A stretch of DNA of 64,000 nucleotides from Tardiphaga robiniae. GTDB taxonomy: Bacteria; Pseudomonadota; Alphaproteobacteria; Rhizobiales; Xanthobacteraceae. The notes below the pieces were generated by a model. That model searched no databases and was not told the DNA's origin. It saw nothing but the letters and a program-made list of their open reading frames with translations. Position numbers and translations under genes: made by a program. This document shows, piece by piece, positions 55,702 through 64,000 of the stretch; the first letter of the stretch is position 1; the number at the start of each line of letters is the position of its first letter. The stretch spans positions 206,794 to 270,793 of the forward strand of contig NZ_JABMCJ010000076.1 in NCBI RefSeq assembly GCF_013359755.1. Direction: 5' to 3'.

Positions 55702-56757
55702 ATGTCCGCCCATTCTCAGTCCTTGTGGCAGCCGCCCGCCATTGCGCCCGTTGACCCGCAGATCGCGGCAGGAATCCGCGCTGCCATCGACGGCAAGGCC
55801 AAGCCGCCGGGGTCGCTGGGGAGAATCGAGGACCTGGCGCTGCAGCTCGGCATGATCCGGCATCCGGGCGAGCCCCGCGGCGACAATGCCGTGCTGCTGG
55901 TCTTCGCCGGAGATCACGGACTCGTAGCCGAAGGCGTGTCGCAATATCCGTCGGCGGTCACGGTCGCGATGGTGATGACCTATCTGGCCGGCCGCGCCAC
56001 GGCCAATGCTTTCGCCGCGGCCAATGACATCGGTGTGCGCGTGATCGACATCGGCGTCGCTGCGGAACTGCCTGTCCATCCGAAGCTGATCGACGCTAAG
56101 GTCCGCATGGGTACGGCGAATGCCGCGCGCGAGCCAGCGATGACGGCAGAGCACGCGGCCGATGCGCTGACGCGCGGCTTCAGAATCGCCGTCGGTGAGA
56201 TCAAGGCCGGCGCAGACATCATCGCGCTCGGCGAGATGGGAATTGGCAACACGGCCTCCTCGGCATTACTGGTACATCGGCTCGGCCCGGCACCCCTGAA
56301 TGATTGTATCGGCGTTGGCGCCGGGCAGGATGATGCCGGCATGGCGCGCAAGCGCGCGGCGATCACGAAGGCGGCAGCGCGCAGCGACGCAACTGCGCCA
56401 CTGGATGTGCTGGCCCAATTAGGCGGACTGGAAATCGCGGGCATGGCCGGAGCGATCCTCGGCGCAGCTTCGCAACGGCGGCCGGTGATCATCGACGGCT
56501 TCATCTCCAGCGCCGCGGCACTGCTCGCCGTTCGCCTATCCCCGGCTGCACGCGACTACTGCGTCTTCGCACACCGCTCGGCCGAACGCGGCCATGACAT
56601 CGTGCTGAACGCGCTCGATGCCAAGCCGCTACTCGATCTCGGCTTGCGGCTCGGTGAAGGCACCGGCGCGCTGCTTGCGGTGCCGTTGGTCCGCGCCGCC
56701 GCGCGCATGCTGACCGACGTTGCGAGCCTCGACGACGTGCTGGCCGGAAAGATCTAG
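55702..56757 (+). CDS. cobT: Nicotinate-nucleotide:dimethylbenzimidazole phosphoribosyltransferase
   Basis: A 351-residue enzyme activating the lower ligand as alpha-ribazole phosphate. Blocks are KPPGSLGRIEDLALQLG, FAGDHGLVAEGVSQYPSAVTVAMV, LGEMGIGNTASSALL and the catalytic glutamate in LRLGEGTGALLAVPLVRAAARML. ATG at 55702 is preferred to one 48 bp upstream because AAAGGA precedes it. It is divergent from the riboswitch operon and has no riboswitch of its own. cobS follows with no gap. (CobU in Pseudomonas naming.). Confidence 0.95.
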   Translation: MSAHSQSLWQPPAIAPVDPQIAAGIRAAIDGKAKPPGSLGRIEDLALQLGMIRHPGEPRGDNAVLLVFAGDHGLVAEGVSQYPSAVTVAMVMTYLAGRATANAFAAANDIGVRVIDIGVAAELPVHPKLIDAKVRMGTANAAREPAMTAEHAADALTRGFRIAVGEIKAGADIIALGEMGIGNTASSALLVHRLGPAPLNDCIGVGAGQDDAGMARKRAAITKAAARSDATAPLDVLAQLGGLEIAGMAGAILGAASQRRPVIIDGFISSAAALLAVRLSPAARDYCVFAHRSAERGHDIVLNALDAKPLLDLGLRLGEGTGALLAVPLVRAAARMLTDVASLDDVLAGKI

Positions 56758-57522
56758 ATGAGGCTGGATCCGCATCTTTTGAATGCGATCCGTTTCCTGA
56801 CGGTGCTGCCGGTACCGGCAACTGTCGACGCGCAAGGGCCTGACTGGCTTGCGCGTGCAATGAAGTATTTTCCGGTGGTCGGCGCCGGCATCGGCGCTGC
56901 ATCCGCAATCGTGTTTCTCGTTGCCGGCGAATTCTGGTCACCGCTGATTTCTGCCCTGCTGACGATCACGACAAGCATCGCCCTGACCAGCGCGCTGCAT
57001 GAAGACGGCCTCGCCGACACAGCCGACAGTTTCGGCGGGGGCTGGACTGTCGAGAAGCGCCTTGCGATCATGAAGGACAGCCGCATCGGCACTTACGGGG
57101 CGCTGGCACTCGGCCTCGGCGTGGCACTGCGTATCGCGGCGCTGGCAACATTACCTGTCTGGGCAGGCGCGGCAGCGCTCTTTGCTCTTCATGCCGCAGC
57201 ACGCGCCATGCCGGCCTTCGTGATGAACCGCCTGCCCTATAGCGGCGATACCAGTGCGATGAAGGTCACTTACGCCGAGGCGCCCGTGCGATTTGAGGAA
57301 TCGTTGTTTGCACTTGGTGTGGTTGTGCTTGCAGCAATCCCGCTTGCGCTCGTCTCGGTCGCATCGCTTTTTACGGGTCTTCTGCTCGGCGCAGCGCTCG
57401 CCGCACTGCTCGCACTCTGGTCGCGTCGTCTGATCGGTGGTTACACCGGCGACGTGCTCGGTGCCGTCGAGCAACTCTTCGAGATCGGATTTCTTCTCGG
57501 CGTTGCGGCCCTGATCAGATAG
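56758..57522 (+). CDS. cobS: Adenosylcobinamide-GDP ribazoletransferase
   Basis: A 254-residue integral membrane cobalamin synthase (CobV in Pseudomonas naming). Blocks are NAIRFLTVLPVPA, ALHEDGLADTADSFGGGWTVEKRLAIMKDSRIGTYGALALG and GGYTGDVLGAVEQLFEIGFLL. It joins alpha-ribazole (from CobT) to AdoCbi-GDP (from CobP). The ATG follows the cobT stop directly. Its 3' end overlaps the phosphatase gene antisense by 8 bp. Confidence 0.94.
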   Translation: MRLDPHLLNAIRFLTVLPVPATVDAQGPDWLARAMKYFPVVGAGIGAASAIVFLVAGEFWSPLISALLTITTSIALTSALHEDGLADTADSFGGGWTVEKRLAIMKDSRIGTYGALALGLGVALRIAALATLPVWAGAAALFALHAAARAMPAFVMNRLPYSGDTSAMKVTYAEAPVRFEESLFALGVVVLAAIPLALVSVASLFTGLLLGAALAALLALWSRRLIGGYTGDVLGAVEQLFEIGFLLGVAALIR

Positions 57523-58027
57523 GCCAGTTCAGCGGCAATCGATAAGGCTCACCTTCAAAAGCGTCCGCACCGCGGCCGATGCGTGCGATGGCTTCGACCA
57601 TGCGGCCGTCGCGGCCAAGCTGTTCGTCGGCCAATTGCACCATCAATTTGTTCGGCGTCACATAAGGCGAACGCTTGCGTAGTTCATCTGCAATCGCCGT
57701 CTCATAGCCAGGATTGCGATCGCAGGCGATGGCGTAAGCCGCAGCGCTGGAACGGCTGATCCCTGCCCAGCAATGAATGAGCATCGGGCGATCAGCGATG
57801 CTGCCGCGGCCGAATTGAAGAATGGCATCCACGACGTCGGCATCGGGCGCGATCAGGTCCGGCGTTGCTTCGACGATATCGTGAAAGGTTAGCTCCACAT
57901 GCCGCTCACGCGCCAACCCGCTCCAGTCGCGCTCACTCGTTGTGGGCGACAGAAGGGTCAGCAGATCGAAGGCCGGCAGCGTGTCTGCCACAGCAGCAAG
58001 GCCTCCGAGCGAGCTCACATAGATCAT
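57515..58027 (-). CDS. Dual-specificity/tyrosine phosphatase-like protein
   Basis: A 170-residue protein with the phosphatase P-loop HCWAGISRSSAAAYAIA (HCx5RS) and an upstream Asp-containing loop FHDIVEATPDLIAPD. It lies next to cobS, tail to tail with an 8-bp overlap. Substrate unknown. Such small phosphatases commonly neighbour cobalamin genes in this group by my recollection; alpha-ribazole phosphate (the CobC phosphatase substrate of Salmonella) is an attractive but unproven target. Confidence 0.85.
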   Translation of the reverse strand: MIYVSSLGGLAAVADTLPAFDLLTLLSPTTSERDWSGLARERHVELTFHDIVEATPDLIAPDADVVDAILQFGRGSIADRPMLIHCWAGISRSSAAAYAIACDRNPGYETAIADELRKRSPYVTPNKLMVQLADEQLGRDGRMVEAIARIGRGADAFEGEPYRLPLNWPI

Positions 58028-58297
58028 TCGAACACCCTGCTCGCTGTCGTCATGTCCTTCCTCTCACCCACGGCGAATGGACCTTCTTCAACCTCATGCC
58101 GCTGCGATGTCGCTGATGCAAGGTCGGTTTCTTAATACCACCCCCGACCTTTTCGCACTTGCACAATCGTAAATCGAGAAAATACACCAATCAGAACAAT
58201 CGGTTACTCGCTCGAACTTTAGACAACCGAGGCAGGCCAATCTTAAAGAAGTTGCGATAGGTATCTAACTCACGAGTGCAGAGTCCAGGACGGTACG
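58028..58297. other. Promoter region of the GGDEF-EAL gene
   Basis: About 270 bp between divergent genes, A+T-richer towards the right half. No gene or RNA recognised; short frames within lack ribosome sites. Confidence 0.5.
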
Positions 58298-60286
58298 ATG
58301 CTGAACTACTTCGAAATGGCGGCATCGCAAATCGGAACGATCTTCCGCGTGCCGCGCGAAAACCCCGAACTGGTGGAGGCGAAACTCGCTGCCTTCACCC
58401 GTCAGGTGCCGATGATGTATGCGCTGGTGGTCGTTAACACGACGGCACTTGCGATTACCTTTTATGGTACTGCGCCACATCTGCTTACCGTCTATCTCCC
58501 TGCTGCATTCGATGCAATCTGTGTGATCCGGATACTGAGCTGGTTGAGAGCGCGGAACACCACCCTGTCACTCAACCAGGCCGTCGAGAAGCTCACCGGC
58601 TCGATCATCTTTGCAGGCATTCTCGGCGTCGCGTTCACTGCCTGGAGCCTCAGCCTGTTTCCCTATGGCGACGCCTATAGCAAAAGCCACGTTGCGTTCT
58701 TTATGGCCGTTACATCGATCGGCTGCGGTTTCTGCCTCATGCATCTGCGCGCGGCAGCGCTGATCGTGATGGCGCTGGTTGTCGTGCCTTTCGCGTTCTT
58801 TTTCGGCTCCAGCGACAATGTCGTCTTCGTCTCCATCGCCTTCAACTTCGTCGTGGTTATCGGGGCCGTTCTCTTCATGCTGCTCGGCAATTACTCCGAT
58901 TTCGAGAAGCGGGTGAATTCGGAGAAGGCGCTGCGTATCAAGCAGGCTGAGCTGCAGGTGCTGAGCGACAAGAATTTCCGGAATTCGAATATCGACAGCC
59001 TCACCGGTCTCCGCAATCGCCGGAACTTCTTTGCCGAGCTTGAGCGCGGCATTGTCAACACTGAGCACAGTAGCGGCGGCCTGCTGCTCGGTATCCTGGA
59101 TCTGGATGGCTTCAAGCCGATCAACGACATCCACGGACACCACACGGGTGATCGCTTGCTGGTCGAAGTCGCAGACAGACTGCGCGCACATCTCGCCCCT
59201 CACGTGTTTCTGGGCAGACTGGGCGGCGACGAATTCGTCATGTTCAGCGACCAATTGCTCGACCCGGATGCAATTGTTGAGGCGGAAGAGAGCATCGAGA
59301 ACCTGTTCGACATCCCGTTCGAGATTGATGACATTACAGTCAGCATCAGCTGCTCGATCGGATATGCGGAATTTCCGGACACGGCCAGGACCGCGCAGGA
59401 TTTGTTCGAGCGCGCCGATTATGCGCTGTTCTTTGCCAAGCAGCACAAGCGTGGCAAGGCGGTCCGGTTTTCTGCAGAACACGAAGCCGATATCCGCGAG
59501 GCCTCCTCTGTGAGCCGGGCCCTGGCCAGTGCCGACCTCGAACGGGAATTGTGGATCGCCTATCAGCCGATCATCGACGCGGAAACACAACAGCCCGCGA
59601 GCTTCGAAGCCCTGGCGCGCTGGAAGAGCCCGGAACTCGGCAATGTTCCGCCGATGAGCTTCATTGTCGCCGCCGAGCGCTCAGGCATGATCGGCCAGTT
59701 GACACCGTTGCTGCTGCGCAAGGCCCTCGAAGGTGCAGCGACATGGCCGGAGCATGTCCGGATTTCGTTCAACCTCTCCGCGGTCGACGTCGCCTCTCCC
59801 CTGTCGATCCTCAAGATCATTGCTGTTGTCCAGCAAAGCAAAGTGAAGGCCAGCCGCATCGACTTCGAGATTACCGAGACGGCCGTGATGGGCAATCTCG
59901 CACAAGCGACCGAAGCGCTGAATGCTCTGAAGGCTCTGGGCGCACGCATCTCGCTGGACGATTTCGGCACCGGCTATTCGAGCCTCAGCTGCATCCGCGA
60001 ATTGCCGCTGGACAAGGTCAAGATCGATCGCAGCTTCATCAGCAAGATCGAGACGGATTCTGCGGCGCGCCTGATCCTGCGCACCATGCTCGGACTGTGC
60101 AACGGCCTCGGTCACGACTGCATCGTCGAGGGCGTCGAGAGCGGCGAACAGGTCGACTTCCTGAGCAAGGAGCACTGCCGTTTCATGCAGGGTTACTTCT
60201 TCGCCAAGCCCATGGGCATCGAGCAGGTCGGCGATTATCTGGCTTCTGTTCAACACGGCGTGCTGGCCGAACGCACTGCCGGCTAG
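58298..60286 (+). CDS. Membrane GGDEF-EAL protein (cyclic-di-GMP cyclase/phosphodiesterase)
   Basis: A 662-residue protein. The N-terminal ~200 residues hold about five to six membrane helices; then a GGDEF domain with intact GGDEF (about residue 308) and DSLTGLRNRRNF, and an EAL domain with EALARW (about residue 436), FEITETAV, LDDFGTGYSSL and KIDRSFI. All key phosphodiesterase residues appear present. No RxxD inhibitory site is seen just before GGDEF. Both activities are therefore possible. It overlaps the M20 gene by 4 bp tail to tail. Confidence 0.92.
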   Translation: MLNYFEMAASQIGTIFRVPRENPELVEAKLAAFTRQVPMMYALVVVNTTALAITFYGTAPHLLTVYLPAAFDAICVIRILSWLRARNTTLSLNQAVEKLTGSIIFAGILGVAFTAWSLSLFPYGDAYSKSHVAFFMAVTSIGCGFCLMHLRAAALIVMALVVVPFAFFFGSSDNVVFVSIAFNFVVVIGAVLFMLLGNYSDFEKRVNSEKALRIKQAELQVLSDKNFRNSNIDSLTGLRNRRNFFAELERGIVNTEHSSGGLLLGILDLDGFKPINDIHGHHTGDRLLVEVADRLRAHLAPHVFLGRLGGDEFVMFSDQLLDPDAIVEAEESIENLFDIPFEIDDITVSISCSIGYAEFPDTARTAQDLFERADYALFFAKQHKRGKAVRFSAEHEADIREASSVSRALASADLERELWIAYQPIIDAETQQPASFEALARWKSPELGNVPPMSFIVAAERSGMIGQLTPLLLRKALEGAATWPEHVRISFNLSAVDVASPLSILKIIAVVQQSKVKASRIDFEITETAVMGNLAQATEALNALKALGARISLDDFGTGYSSLSCIRELPLDKVKIDRSFISKIETDSAARLILRTMLGLCNGLGHDCIVEGVESGEQVDFLSKEHCRFMQGYFFAKPMGIEQVGDYLASVQHGVLAERTAG

Positions 60287-61563
60287 TCGTTCTGTCCGTC
60301 GAGCAACCGCACCGCCTCGAACAGCGTCGCCGCCCCGACGGCCAGTTGCTCGGGCTCCGACCATTCCTCTGGGCAATGGCTCTTGCCGTCCTTTGATGGA
60401 ATGAACAGCATCGCGCTGCGGCCGATATGCGACATGAAAGCCGCGTCGTGACCGGCCCCCGATGCCAGCCGCGTCGTGGAATAGCCGAGCTTGGCAGCGC
60501 TACGCCCGAGAACATCGAGCAGGTGATCGTCGCAAGGCGCGGGAGGATTTTGCGAAATCAACGCGAAACGTTCGCGTTCGACCTTGGCGCGTTTGGCGAT
60601 GGCGAGGCTCTCGCGGTCGAGCAGTGCCACGAATTCATCGACCAGCGCGGCCTTCTCTGCGCGAATATCGAGGATCATGCGCGCACCGCCGGGGACGACA
60701 TTCGCAGCGTTCGGGCTGATCTCGAGGATCCCCGTGGTGGCGACGAAGTGGCCCTGCTTGCGCGCCGCAAACGCATTGGCCTGCTGAGCGACGAGCAGCA
60801 CGAGTTCGGCGGCGGGCAAGCTTGCATCCCTACGATATTCCATCAGCGTCGAGCCGGCGTGATCGGCGGCGCCCTTCAGCACGATCTCGACGCGGGTGAT
60901 GCCGGCGATCCCGGTGACGAAACCGAGATCGAGCTTCTTGCTTTCCAACACGACGCCCTGCTCGATATGCAATTCGAGATAGCCGACGAATTCCGGCTTC
61001 GGCATGGTGGCGATGGCCGCCGGATCGCCGCCGACGCGCTTGATGGCATCGGCCAGCGTTTCACCGGCCGCGTTGGTGTAGGTCAGCATTTTCGCATCAA
61101 GTTCGCCGACCATGGCGCGGCTGCCGACGCATGACAGGCCGTATTCGCTGGGCTCCTCGGCGAGGAAATCCACGATCTCGATTGGGTGCCGCGATTTGTA
61201 GCCGGACGCCTGCAGCGCACGCACGGCCTCCAGCGCCGTGAGGATACCGGAAATGCCGTCGAAGCGGCCGCCGGATGGCACCGTGTCGGAATGCGAGCCG
61301 AGCATGATCGGCGGCAGGCCCGGAACGCTGCCTTCCAGCCGGGCGATCATGTTGGCGCCGGCATCCATGCGCACAGTCATGCCCGCAGCAATGAATTGCT
61401 CGCGCAGCCAGGCGCGCCCCTCGAGAAAGCGCTGCGAGAACGATCGCCGCGTCCATGGCTTGTCGGGATCGGTGATGGCGGCGAGCGCCATATGGTCGTC
61501 CCAGAGACGGTCCTGATCGATGGGCGGTTTGGTGTCGGTTGGCATGATCGGCATGAGGCTCAT
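60283..61563 (-). CDS. M20 Zn-dependent amidohydrolase (carbamoylase/allantoate amidohydrolase family), second copy
   Basis: A 426-residue metallohydrolase. Blocks are [56 protein letters not shown] and ASGAGHDAAFMSHIGRSAMLF. AEEPSEYG replaces the usual DEEG metal-site text, which separates it from AllC proper and from the gene at 14963-16231. It is more likely an N-carbamoyl amino acid or beta-ureidopropionate hydrolase. It is divergent from an SDR gene. Confidence 0.87.
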   Translation of the reverse strand: MSLMPIMPTDTKPPIDQDRLWDDHMALAAITDPDKPWTRRSFSQRFLEGRAWLREQFIAAGMTVRMDAGANMIARLEGSVPGLPPIMLGSHSDTVPSGGRFDGISGILTALEAVRALQASGYKSRHPIEIVDFLAEEPSEYGLSCVGSRAMVGELDAKMLTYTNAAGETLADAIKRVGGDPAAIATMPKPEFVGYLELHIEQGVVLESKKLDLGFVTGIAGITRVEIVLKGAADHAGSTLMEYRRDASLPAAELVLLVAQQANAFAARKQGHFVATTGILEISPNAANVVPGGARMILDIRAEKAALVDEFVALLDRESLAIAKRAKVERERFALISQNPPAPCDDHLLDVLGRSAAKLGYSTTRLASGAGHDAAFMSHIGRSAMLFIPSKDGKSHCPEEWSEPEQLAVGAATLFEAVRLLDGQND

Positions 61564-61610
61564 GAGTTGGCGGCACTGGCGCCGGCGCGATTATTGTTGA
61601 ACACTTTGGC

Positions 61611-61656
61611 CATCGTGAAGCAAGAAAACGATGGACATCGTGAAGCAAGAAACGAT
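61611..61656 (+). repeat. Short tandem duplication before the SDR gene
   Basis: CATCGTGAAGCAAGAAAACGAT (61611-61632) recurs as CATCGTGAAGCAAGAAACGAT (61636-61656), one base shorter. The duplication supplies an extra in-frame ATG at 61631 and so confuses the start of the next gene. Confidence 0.85.
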
Positions 61657-61669
61657 CAGGGAGAAAATC

Positions 61670-62413
61670 GTGAGCAGCAAGACCAGGATCGCATGGGTGA
61701 CCGGCGGCGGCACCGGAATCGGCAGAGCGGGCGCAGAGGCGCTGCTGGCGGATGGCTGGACGGTGGTCATTTCCGGCCGCCGCGCCGATGTGCTGCAGGG
61801 CGTCGCCGATGAACTCGGCGCCGGCGGCAAGCCCGTTGAAGCAATGGCGCTGGATGTCAGTAATGCCGACGACGTCAACAAGGTTGCGCAGGCCATCCTC
61901 GCCAGACATGGCCGTATCGACCTGCTGGTGAACAGCGCCGGCGTCAACCTGCCGAAGCGGAGCTGGGAAGACGTCACCCAGGACGGCTGGGACCAGATCG
62001 TCGACATCAATCTCAATGGCGTGATGTATTGCATGCGCGCCGTGCTGCCCGCGATGCGCACGCAGAAGGACGGCTGCATCATCAATGTCGCCTCATGGGC
62101 CGGGCGCATCGTCTCCAAAATGACGGGGCCGGCCTACACCGCCACCAAACATGCGGTACTGGCTCTGACCCATTCCTTCAACATGGACGAATGCGTCAAC
62201 GGCTTGCGCGCCTGCTGCCTGTCGCCCGGCGAGGTCGCCACTGACATCATGAAGAACCGTCCCGTGCCGCCGAGTGACGAGGTCATGGCGCGGATGCTGC
62301 AGCCGGACGATCTCGGCAAGACCATCGCCTTCATCGCCAGCATGCCGCCGCATGTCTGTATCAACGAGGTGCTGATCAGCCCGACCTGGAATCGCAGCTT
62401 CCTGGCGATGTGA
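61670..62413 (+). CDS. Short-chain dehydrogenase/reductase
   Basis: A 247-residue Rossmann oxidoreductase. Cofactor motif TGGGTGIG, NSAGVN, catalytic tyrosine and lysine in YTATKHAV, and SPGEVATDIM. GTG at 61670 is preferred because AGGGAGA lies just before it; an ATG 39 bp upstream is in frame but lies inside a tandem duplication. It may act with the downstream alcohol dehydrogenase (convergent). Substrate unknown. Confidence 0.87.
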   Translation: MSSKTRIAWVTGGGTGIGRAGAEALLADGWTVVISGRRADVLQGVADELGAGGKPVEAMALDVSNADDVNKVAQAILARHGRIDLLVNSAGVNLPKRSWEDVTQDGWDQIVDINLNGVMYCMRAVLPAMRTQKDGCIINVASWAGRIVSKMTGPAYTATKHAVLALTHSFNMDECVNGLRACCLSPGEVATDIMKNRPVPPSDEVMARMLQPDDLGKTIAFIASMPPHVCINEVLISPTWNRSFLAM

Positions 62414-62459
62414 GCGCGTCAAAGGCAGCCAGCGCCCTTCGCGCTGGCCGCCGCCCGCC

Positions 62460-63533
62460 TCACGGCGTGATTGCGACCTTCAGCACGCCATCGCGCTGAT
62501 GCGAGAACAGATCGTAGGCTTTTTCGATATCGTCCAGCCGGTAATGATGCGTGACCAGCGACGTCAGGTCGACGCGGCCGGAGGCAACGACGTTCATCAG
62601 CCGTCGCATCCGCTCCTTCCCACCGGGGCACAGGCTGGTGACAATCGTGTTATCGCCGAGGCCCGCCGAAAAGGCGCTCAGGGGAATCTGCAGATCCGTC
62701 GAATAGACGCCAAGGCTGCTCAGGGTGCCGCCCGGCCGCAGCGCGCGCAACGCCGATTCGAAAGTGCCTTGCGTGCCGAGCGCTTCGATGGCCACATCGA
62801 CGCCGCGGCCGTCGGTCAGGTCCATGATCTGCTTGACCGGATCACCCTTCTTGAAATCGACGACCATATCGGCCCCGAGCCGTTTGGCGACCTCGATGCG
62901 CGCGGGTACCGTATCGACACCGATGATCGTGGTCGCGCCCATCAGCTTCGCGCCCGCGAGGGCGCAGAGTCCGATCGGCCCCAGAGCGAACACCACCACC
63001 GTGTCGCCGATCCTGATGCCGCCGCGCTCGGCGCCGGCAAATCCCGTCGACATGATGTCGGGACACATCAGCACCTGCTCATCCGTCAACGCGTCGGGCA
63101 CCGGACTGAGATTGACCATGGCATCGGGTACCAACACATACTCGGCCTGCGCACCATCGATCGTATTGCCGAACCGCCAGCCACCGGCCGCCTTGAAGCC
63201 GTGCTTGGTTCCAGCGCCATCCTGCGATGAGCAGCCGCAGAGACATGCATAACTGTGACCGCTCGGCGTGATGGCGCCGGCAATGACGCGCTGGCCCTCG
63301 CGATAGCCGGTGACGGCGCTGCCGAGCTTCTCAATGATACCAACCGGCTCGTGTCCGATGGTCAGCCCTTTCGCGACCGGATATTCACCCTTGAGGATAT
63401 GCACATCGGTGCCGCAGATCGTGGTGGTCGTGATGCGCATCAGCGCATCGAGCGGGCCGACGTCGGGGATCGGCTTGTCATCCAGAACGATACGCCCCGG
63501 TTCGACAAATATCGCAGCCTTCATTTTCGGCAT
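62460..63533 (-). CDS. Zinc-dependent alcohol dehydrogenase (CbADH/Tdh-like)
   Basis: A 357-residue medium-chain dehydrogenase. Catalytic zinc residues lie in TTTICGTDVHILKG and IGHEPVG. The structural zinc lobe is atypical, with CLCGCSSQDGAG in place of the four-Cys pattern, as in the Clostridium/Thermoanaerobacter secondary alcohol dehydrogenases. Cofactor motif VFALGPIGLCALAGAKLMG. ATG at 63533 is preferred to an upstream start since AGGAGCAGG precedes it. Substrate unknown. Confidence 0.88.
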   Translation of the reverse strand: MPKMKAAIFVEPGRIVLDDKPIPDVGPLDALMRITTTTICGTDVHILKGEYPVAKGLTIGHEPVGIIEKLGSAVTGYREGQRVIAGAITPSGHSYACLCGCSSQDGAGTKHGFKAAGGWRFGNTIDGAQAEYVLVPDAMVNLSPVPDALTDEQVLMCPDIMSTGFAGAERGGIRIGDTVVVFALGPIGLCALAGAKLMGATTIIGVDTVPARIEVAKRLGADMVVDFKKGDPVKQIMDLTDGRGVDVAIEALGTQGTFESALRALRPGGTLSSLGVYSTDLQIPLSAFSAGLGDNTIVTSLCPGGKERMRRLMNVVASGRVDLTSLVTHHYRLDDIEKAYDLFSHQRDGVLKVAITP

Positions 63534-63769
63534 GATCCTGCTCCTGCTTGCGACGGTGCGTCGATCGACGCGATGAGCCAATCATCTGCGCATTTTGCCG
63601 TGACCGGATTGAGGTGGATCAAGTGGAGATGCCTTTTGAATGTCTCTGAAGTGGCGGACACACAGCCGCGCTTCTGCGTTGCTCTTGATTCAATTTGTCA
63701 AACAGCCACGCCCCTTCAGACATGCGTCATCACCCCCATTGTTTGCGGCGCGGGGGCGCCGTCGTCCTT
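63534..63769. other. Intergenic region
   Basis: No gene supported. Overlapping frames on both strands run into the dispersed repeat at 63770 and have no recognisable content. Confidence 0.5.
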
Positions 63770-63932
63770 TGCATTCCCACCCTCCTGCGAGAGGGCGTGC
63801 GGAACGCCAGGTGCCCGTTGCACCCTTGGGCCTGATGCGATGCGGTCTTCCGCAATTTAGAGTGCATCAGGACTTTCGGAGGCGCCGAGCAAGTGCCCGA
63901 CGTTCCGCCTGCGGTGTTTTTTCGGTTGCTTG
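63770..63932 (-). repeat. Dispersed ~170-bp repeat, copy B (inverted relative to copy A)
   Basis: Reverse complement matches 37473-37642 almost throughout: CCGAAAAAACACCGC, GGAACGTCGGGCAC, CCGAAAGTCCTGATGCAC, TTGCGGAAGACCGCAT, CAGGCCCAAGGGTGCAACGGGCACC and GTTCCGCACGCCCTCTC. The last 68 bases of the window beyond it hold nothing recognisable. Confidence 0.88.
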
Positions 63933-64000
63933 CACTTTGCCTCGACGAACGCTCCGATCGCGAATTAAAGTCCCAAGGCGATGGGAAGGGAGCCTCAAGC

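Overview
The window is GC-rich, densely packed DNA from an alphaproteobacterium. Gene content and dispersed palindromic repeats point to the Bradyrhizobium / Rhodopseudomonas / Tardiphaga / Afipia group (Nitrobacteraceae); genus is inferred, not proven. I see no tRNA, rRNA, prophage, transposase, CRISPR array or replication origin. The sequence reads as core-type chromosome specialised for nitrogen scavenging and vitamin B12.

Layout. (1) 1-4.5 kb: a minus-strand nitrate assimilation operon, nrtABC, then two tandem single-domain globins and an FAD-dependent oxidoreductase cut by the window edge. (2) 5-16 kb: a mixed stretch with an intradiol dioxygenase, a beta-lactamase-fold hydrolase, an XRE regulator, dctA behind a sigma-54 promoter, a Zn alcohol dehydrogenase, an orphan molybdenum hydroxylase large subunit, a DapA-family lyase and an M20 amidohydrolase. 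(3) 16-37 kb: a purine scavenging and catabolism island. It holds a GuaD-like deaminase, a disulfide-rich outer-membrane protein, a BMP-type nucleoside/purine ABC importer, 8-oxoguanine deaminase, xanthine dehydrogenase (separate FAD subunit plus an Fe-S/Mo fusion), urate oxidase, an NCS2 permease, an OHCU decarboxylase/HIU hydrolase fusion, PuuE allantoinase and a DUF3830 protein. Together these take guanine, 8-oxoguanine or xanthine through urate and allantoin to allantoate; M20 enzymes at 15-16 kb and 60-61 kb could continue. Two divergent intergenic regions each carry a pair of back-to-back sigma-54-type promoters, which suggests nitrogen-limitation control.

(4) 37-38 kb: dispersed repeats and two small genes. 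(5) 38.5-40.6 kb: a MetY-type sulfhydrylase and an alpha/beta hydrolase. (6) 40.6-58 kb: a cobalamin island. One B12 riboswitch precedes btuB-btuC-btuD; a second, on the minus strand, precedes DUF1636-cobP-cobW-cobN-cobO-cobQ, whose genes mostly overlap or abut. cobC, btuF, cobD, cobT and cobS complete the late (aerobic-type) pathway; the early corrin-ring genes are not in the window. (7) 58-63.5 kb: a membrane GGDEF-EAL protein, an M20 carbamoylase, an SDR and a Zn alcohol dehydrogenase. A roughly 170-bp repeat at 37.5 kb recurs inverted at 63.8 kb, bracketing about 26 kb including the whole B12 island.
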